Assembly: GCA_964405665.1 (NCBI GenBank) | Contig: CAYOOT010000084.1 | Span: forward strand, 1-10,458 | From: CAYOOT01 sp964405665 | Lineage (GTDB): Bacteria > Bdellovibrionota_C > UBA2361 > SZUA-149 > CAZDWZ01 | Length of the DNA: 10,458 bases | Direction: 5' to 3' | Part shown: positions 6,390-10,458 of the stretch, piece after piece | Layout: each line of letters opens with the position of its first letter | Numbering within the stretch: the stretch's first letter is position 1 | Notes under the pieces: model-generated | Databases searched by the model: none | Told to the model about the DNA's origin: nothing | Seen by the model: only the letters and a program-made list of their open reading frames with translations | Made by a program: the position numbers and the translations under genes

Positions 6390-8612
6390 ATGCAAATAAA
6401 AAATTCTATCAAAGAATTATTTTCGAAATCAAACTTATTTTCCTTCGGCTTGGTTTTAATTCTCTTTGCCCTCTTTCACGGGAAACTTGTATTTTGGCAC
6501 GATAAAGGATTCAAATTAATTCCCAAAAGCTCAGAGCTTATTTACTTTGGTGCATTATTGGTATTGATTGGCAAATCCCTTAATTACAGATTTGGCTTTC
6601 ATGGTTTAATCCGACCCGAAATATTTATTTGGGGTTTAATTCTTGTTTTTTTTAGCGACTGGCTTGATGACACCTATAATTTTTTTCAAGGTCCGGCAAT
6701 CAAAGGAGAATTAATTGTTTGTTTTCTTTTGTCTTATTTTTTATTAACAAAAAAATTACAAAACTTTTATTATCTCTTTTTTATTTTTGTAATATCACTT
6801 TTGTTTTTTTCTTTTTTCCAAATCAGTTCGGGCAGATTAATCTTTTCCGATGATCACACTGCCGTATTTTATCGCTTAAATCTCTTAAAAGAACATTTTC
6901 CCAATATTCCCTTCTATCAGCCTTTATGGAATGCCGGAATAGATGCTCGTGATTTTTTCTCTACGGGAATACTAAATTTATATTTTCTTGCTTACCCTTT
7001 AATTCAGTATTTCCCTTTAGAAAATACTTATAATTTAATTATCGCTTTAATGATTTTTGTTTTTTTACCTTTTAGCACCTATCTTTCCGCAAGAATATTA
7101 GGAGAAGAAAAGAAAATTGGATTTCTCGCAATAACCTTGGTTCTTTGCAGTTCAATCCTTTGGTATCGCTGGGCTTTAAGCTATGGTTCAATGGGCTTTG
7201 TCACTTCTTGTTGTTTGCTGCCGTTAAATTTTTCTTTGGCGATCAAGATTTGTTCGGAGAGTTCAATCAGATTATCCGAAGCACTTTTTTTTATTATAAC
7301 ATTTAGTTTGATGCTTTTTTGGACTCCAACTATTTTAATTTTTATTCCGTTGATTTTTTATGCACTCTTTAACATTAAAGAAATAATTTCCAAGAAATAT
7401 CTAAAAACAATAATCTTTAGTTTATTAATTCTTAATTTGCCCTGGATCGTATTATGGCTGAAAGTGGCAAACGTGCAAAAATTTATTAGCAACGAAAATT
7501 CCACAGTTATTAAGCGAGAAAATAGAGAAGACATCTCGGCATCGAACTATCTTGATCAGGATTCGTCAGTGGATCGCCGAAAAAGCAAAGGTCAAAAAAA
7601 AGATTTATCATTAAAAATAACTTCCAAAGCGCTAAAGAGTTTTGCCACTAATTCCAATCCTCTGATTTTATTTTTGGCAATTCCCGGACTAAGCTTACTT
7701 TTTAGAAAAAATTCCAAAAAAGTTTTTGTTTCAACAATTATTTGGTTACTTTTCCTGGGATTAATTATCGCTCCCTTGAAACCACAGTTGGAATTGGAAA
7801 GAATGCTCTTAATTATGTTAATTTTACTTTGTCTTCCTGTAGCCCTATGCCTTAATTATCTATTTGAAGAATACCTGGAAAATAATCCGCAGAAATTAAA
7901 AAAATGCTTCCTGGCTTTTCCTTTAAGTTTTATGCTTTGTGGTCTTTATTCCACTTCTTCAATCATCCATAACCGCACATTGATTACCTATTCTTTTAAA
8001 GATCAGGTGGTGGATAATTTAATTACCGCTATTGAAAAAAATGCTCGGGAAAACGGAGGGCGAGTGTTATTTTCCGGCTTTGTCTTGCATGAACTGGAAC
8101 AGGGTCATCTGGCGCCGCTTACCTATTTTACAAAAGTTCCTCTTATTGCCTCAAGTTTCCTGCATAATAATTGGTCATATGCCGATGTCATCCCGGAATA
8201 CTATTTGGACAATCAGCAGGTAGAAAAATACCTGGATCTGATGAATGCGGGAACCGTCTTGGCCCATGAGCGCAATTGGAAAACATATTTTGGGAGTAAA
8301 ACAAAGGATTACCAATTGATCATAGAAATCGGCAGATTTAAACTTTTTAAAAGGATCGGTTTTAAATCAAATTATTTTCTAGAAGGTTCCGGAAAAATTC
8401 TCGATCAAAACACTAATTCTGTAACTTTGGAATTAAACAGTCCGGAAGCAATAATTAAGTTTAAATATTTCCCTTTTTTACAAGCCGATGATTGCACATT
8501 AACACCGGAAGAATTGCCCGGTAATATTAAGTTTATAAAATTAAGTATGTGTCCAAGCAATAAAGCGATCACCATTAAATCAATTGATGGTTATAAAAGA
8601 ATTATAAATTAA
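6390..8612 (+). CDS. Polytopic membrane protein, GT-C/YfhO/PTPS-related type, putative lipid-linked sugar transferase
   Basis: The 740-residue protein has many hydrophobic segments, among them roughly residues 15-35, 49-63, 74-92, 105-145, 211-233, 243-259, 300-327, 340-358, 424-438, 446-462, 472-492 and 507-520. A non-membrane C-terminal part of about 200 residues follows. A Phe-Ser-Asp-Asp-His motif (152-156) opens the main extracytoplasmic loop, followed by PFYQPLWNAGIDARDFFSTG (174-193). An acidic motif in an early outer loop and a Trp/Asn/Gly/Phe-rich loop are typical of GT-C enzymes, which use polyprenyl-phosphate sugars outside the inner membrane. ELERMLLIMLILL (468-480), with Arg471 inside a membrane segment, also fits the YfhO/PTPS-related group. 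A highly charged insert (about 368-410) is probably a loop. The C-terminal part (ITAIEKNARENGGRVLFSG onward) resembles the luminal domain of such proteins. The gene lies 12 bases after the GT4 gene and its TAA directly abuts the ATG of the next gene. Family-level assignment is moderately sure; substrate is unknown. Confidence 0.85.
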   Translation: MQIKNSIKELFSKSNLFSFGLVLILFALFHGKLVFWHDKGFKLIPKSSELIYFGALLVLIGKSLNYRFGFHGLIRPEIFIWGLILVFFSDWLDDTYNFFQGPAIKGELIVCFLLSYFLLTKKLQNFYYLFFIFVISLLFFSFFQISSGRLIFSDDHTAVFYRLNLLKEHFPNIPFYQPLWNAGIDARDFFSTGILNLYFLAYPLIQYFPLENTYNLIIALMIFVFLPFSTYLSARILGEEKKIGFLAITLVLCSSILWYRWALSYGSMGFVTSCCLLPLNFSLAIKICSESSIRLSEALFFIITFSLMLFWTPTILIFIPLIFYALFNIKEIISKKYLKTIIFSLLILNLPWIVLWLKVANVQKFISNENSTVIKRENREDISASNYLDQDSSVDRRKSKGQKKDLSLKITSKALKSFATNSNPLILFLAIPGLSLLFRKNSKKVFVSTIIWLLFLGLIIAPLKPQLELERMLLIMLILLCLPVALCLNYLFEEYLENNPQKLKKCFLAFPLSFMLCGLYSTSSIIHNRTLITYSFKDQVVDNLITAIEKNARENGGRVLFSGFVLHELEQGHLAPLTYFTKVPLIASSFLHNNWSYADVIPEYYLDNQQVEKYLDLMNAGTVLAHERNWKTYFGSKTKDYQLIIEIGRFKLFKRIGFKSNYFLEGSGKILDQNTNSVTLELNSPEAIIKFKYFPFLQADDCTLTPEELPGNIKFIKLSMCPSNKAITIKSIDGYKRIIN

Positions 8613-10403
8613 ATGTTAATCTTTTTTTTATTTATTTTATTTTTACCGACAATCAGCGGATTTGTCTTGTCTTCAGGCCCAATGAGGAATCTTACTTTCA
8701 TTAATTATTATTATACGGATAACGGAAGTTTTAATTTTTTAAAACCTGGTCCAGGGGAATTTTTCCCGTTAGTGCAGATTCATACCAATGCTTATTATAG
8801 CTGGCGCTATGATTTGGTTTTTTATTCTTTTTGCAAGTATTTAAATTTAGGATTTAATTTTTATATTGCTTTACTTTTATCATTCTCGGCTATCGGTTTT
8901 TATTTTCTCATCCCGCATTTAAACCTTGCGCAAGCAAACAACAAATTTAACAGTTGCACGTTGATAGCACTTCTGCAGTTCTGCTTTCTTTTTATATTCG
9001 GTTTTGACACGCCGCTACTGAGCTTTCTTGCCTGGATTCCTTGGATCTTATGGGGCTGCTTAATATTTATCCGAGAAAAAACATCGCTTAATCTTTTTTA
9101 TTTTTCTTTCATTTTAATTTTTTCTTTCATTTCTCTTAATCAATTATCCTTAATTTCTTCATTTTTTATCATTTTTTTAGTTTTCTGTACTTTTGAAAAC
9201 TTCTCTCAAAAACTTAAAATTTTTCTTTTGGCAGTACTTGTTTTTCTGCCGTTATTTCTTTCTTATCTTATTCCAGCCGTGGAATTCCCTAATTATCCAA
9301 TTAATGCTCATTTGGTGCCACTTTACGGATTAACCGATGGTCTGCAAACTGATATCGGAAATCAGCCGAAATTCCCGGCAATAGATCGTGAAGCAGTCCG
9401 GACTTACTACTTTCTCCCGGCAACTGCTTTGTTGATTGGATTCTTAATAATCAGATTTCATATTTGGAAAAGAAATATTCTACTTCAACCAAAAATATTT
9501 TTCAGTTTATTTAATATTTTCTTCATTCTTTATGTTTTTATTTTATTAGACAGTTGTTTATTTTCTCCTTTTGTCAATCAAATCTCTCCCTTGGCAAGCA
9601 TTTCGCGAATGTTACCCTCATTATTTTATTTGCCTCTTGCTCACACTGTTCTTTTTTTAATTTTAGTAATATATTTTATTCAATTATTCTTGATCAATGA
9701 TCTTAAATTCTCTTTAATCAGTTGTTTGTTTTTTCTTGTCCCTCTGATTGGATTAGATATCAAACGAGGGGTGAATTATCCTATTTTTGCAAATAGAACC
9801 TTTATTGAATTAAATAAATTCGTAAATCATCTAATGCCTGAGAATTTAAATAAAATTTTTAATTCTCCTTCTTTGTATCTTTTAAGAAAAGAAGGCTCGA
9901 CAGAAATGGAACTACAAATCAATAACAGGAAAGAATTTTCCTCCCTAGCTACTTTTCAATTTGAAATATTCTCTTCAAAAAAACAAGATGAATTAAAAAA
10001 TATTTATGATCAAAATGAAAATACCCGCTGGTCTGAAAGCAATAGTGAACAAACAGGCAAAGAGTGGATTTTAATTAAATTTAAAGAGTCAGAATCAATT
10101 AAGGGGATTAAATTAAAAACCGGAAAATTCTATACGGACTTTCCCAGAGGAATAGAAATTTCTTCTCTTGATGATTGCAGCGGCAGTTATTTTAATTTTG
10201 AAAATTTTAATAAAATATTTTCTCAAAATAATTATCAGGGGGAAATTAAGCTTTCAACTGATGGATATCCTTACTATACCGAACAATATAACTTTTCCAG
10301 AATTTTTACTGCGCCGGCAGAAGGCAAATGTTTGTTGATTAAACAGATTTCCAATAATGATAATTTTGATTGGTCAGTTGCGGAAATTGAATTGTTGAAA
10401 TAG
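8613..10403 (+). CDS. Polytopic membrane protein with C-terminal F5/8 type C (discoidin-like) domain
   Basis: The 596-residue protein starts directly after the previous stop (TAA then ATG), which suggests translational coupling. The first membrane segment (MLIFFLFILFLPTISGFVL) is at the very start. Further segments lie at about 82-102, 115-130, 136-153, 161-193, 201-221, 264-281, 296-312, 336-361 and 365-381. SRMLPSLFYLPL (331-342) places Arg332 next to a membrane helix, as in the preceding gene, suggesting a GT-C-like relative. An obvious early Asp-Asp-His motif like that of the neighbour is missing. From about residue 445 a soluble domain begins: YDQNENTRWSES (465-476), GKEWILIKF (482-490), FPRGIEIS (510-517) and WSVAEIELL (587-595) match the layout of F5/8 type C domains, which bind carbohydrate or lipid head groups. 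The domain would face the periplasm. It could hold the glycan acceptor or product. The domain call is good; enzymatic activity is inferred only from the neighbours. Confidence 0.85.
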   Translation: MLIFFLFILFLPTISGFVLSSGPMRNLTFINYYYTDNGSFNFLKPGPGEFFPLVQIHTNAYYSWRYDLVFYSFCKYLNLGFNFYIALLLSFSAIGFYFLIPHLNLAQANNKFNSCTLIALLQFCFLFIFGFDTPLLSFLAWIPWILWGCLIFIREKTSLNLFYFSFILIFSFISLNQLSLISSFFIIFLVFCTFENFSQKLKIFLLAVLVFLPLFLSYLIPAVEFPNYPINAHLVPLYGLTDGLQTDIGNQPKFPAIDREAVRTYYFLPATALLIGFLIIRFHIWKRNILLQPKIFFSLFNIFFILYVFILLDSCLFSPFVNQISPLASISRMLPSLFYLPLAHTVLFLILVIYFIQLFLINDLKFSLISCLFFLVPLIGLDIKRGVNYPIFANRTFIELNKFVNHLMPENLNKIFNSPSLYLLRKEGSTEMELQINNRKEFSSLATFQFEIFSSKKQDELKNIYDQNENTRWSESNSEQTGKEWILIKFKESESIKGIKLKTGKFYTDFPRGIEISSLDDCSGSYFNFENFNKIFSQNNYQGEIKLSTDGYPYYTEQYNFSRIFTAPAEGKCLLIKQISNNDNFDWSVAEIELLK

Positions 10404-10406
10404 GAG

Positions 10407-10458
10407 AGAAATCAGAAATCAGAAATCAGAAATCAGAAATCAGAAATCAGAAATCAGA
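10407..10458. repeat. Heptanucleotide tandem repeat (AGAAATC)n, running off the window
   Basis: Seven perfect copies of AGAAATC occupy 10407-10455, with AGA of an eighth at 10456-10458. The array starts three bases after the stop codon of the last gene and its end is not seen. Seven is not a multiple of three, so every forward frame reads the same seven-residue repeat with no stop, while the reverse strand meets TGA every 21 bases. It could be a simple-sequence repeat of the kind scattered between genes in some bacteria. A true copy number needs long reads. Confidence 0.95.

Noticed and set aside
8032..8223. Forward open frame of 63 codons
   Set aside because: It is a second-frame shadow within the polytopic membrane protein gene and has no motif or start signal of its own.
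10407..10458. CRISPR array
   Set aside because: The unit is seven bases long with no spacers, so it is a simple tandem repeat.

Overview
This is an AT-rich bacterial window with all genes on the + strand. It holds five protein genes and no RNA gene, transposase, CRISPR array or integration signature. I cannot place the organism firmly. The lipoprotein has Ala after the lipidated Cys, which suggests a double-membraned (diderm) cell. The very large solenoid protein, the AT-rich glycosyltransferase genes, the start codons without clear Shine-Dalgarno motifs and the dispersed-repeat-like hairpin would fit an uncultured lineage of the Omnitrophota or candidate-phylum type. That placement is inference only.

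Region 1 (3-4292) is the 3' part of one giant gene. The frame is open from the first complete codon of the window, so the Met at 291 is probably internal and the real start lies upstream. The visible 1429 residues form three blocks: an N-terminal helical solenoid with a period of about 34 residues, a seven-unit HEAT-like array with a period of 43-45 residues, and a C-terminal domain of about 390 residues with some protein-kinase-like features. I do not recognise a named family for the whole protein.

Region 2 (4402-4920) encodes a small lipoprotein. It has a Tyr/Gly/Asp/Arg-rich middle, a tandem nine-residue duplication and two copies of a Cys-Pro-Pro...Gly-x-x-Cys motif. It is followed by a 182-base gap with a long interrupted hairpin (4948-5006) and a lone TATAAT box.

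Region 3 (5103-10403) is a tight three-gene set: a GT4-type cytoplasmic glycosyltransferase, a polytopic membrane protein of the GT-C/YfhO/PTPS-related type, and a second polytopic membrane protein ending in an F5/8 type C (discoidin-like) domain. The gaps are 12 and 0 bases, so they are probably co-transcribed. Together they suggest assembly or transfer of a cell-surface glycan: the GT4 enzyme would act on a nucleotide-sugar donor in the cytoplasm, and the membrane proteins would use lipid-linked sugars at the outer face of the inner membrane. Substrates cannot be read from the sequence.

The window ends inside a heptanucleotide tandem repeat (AGAAATC, at least seven copies) that starts three bases after the last stop codon. 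No intergenic stretch exceeds 300 bases.
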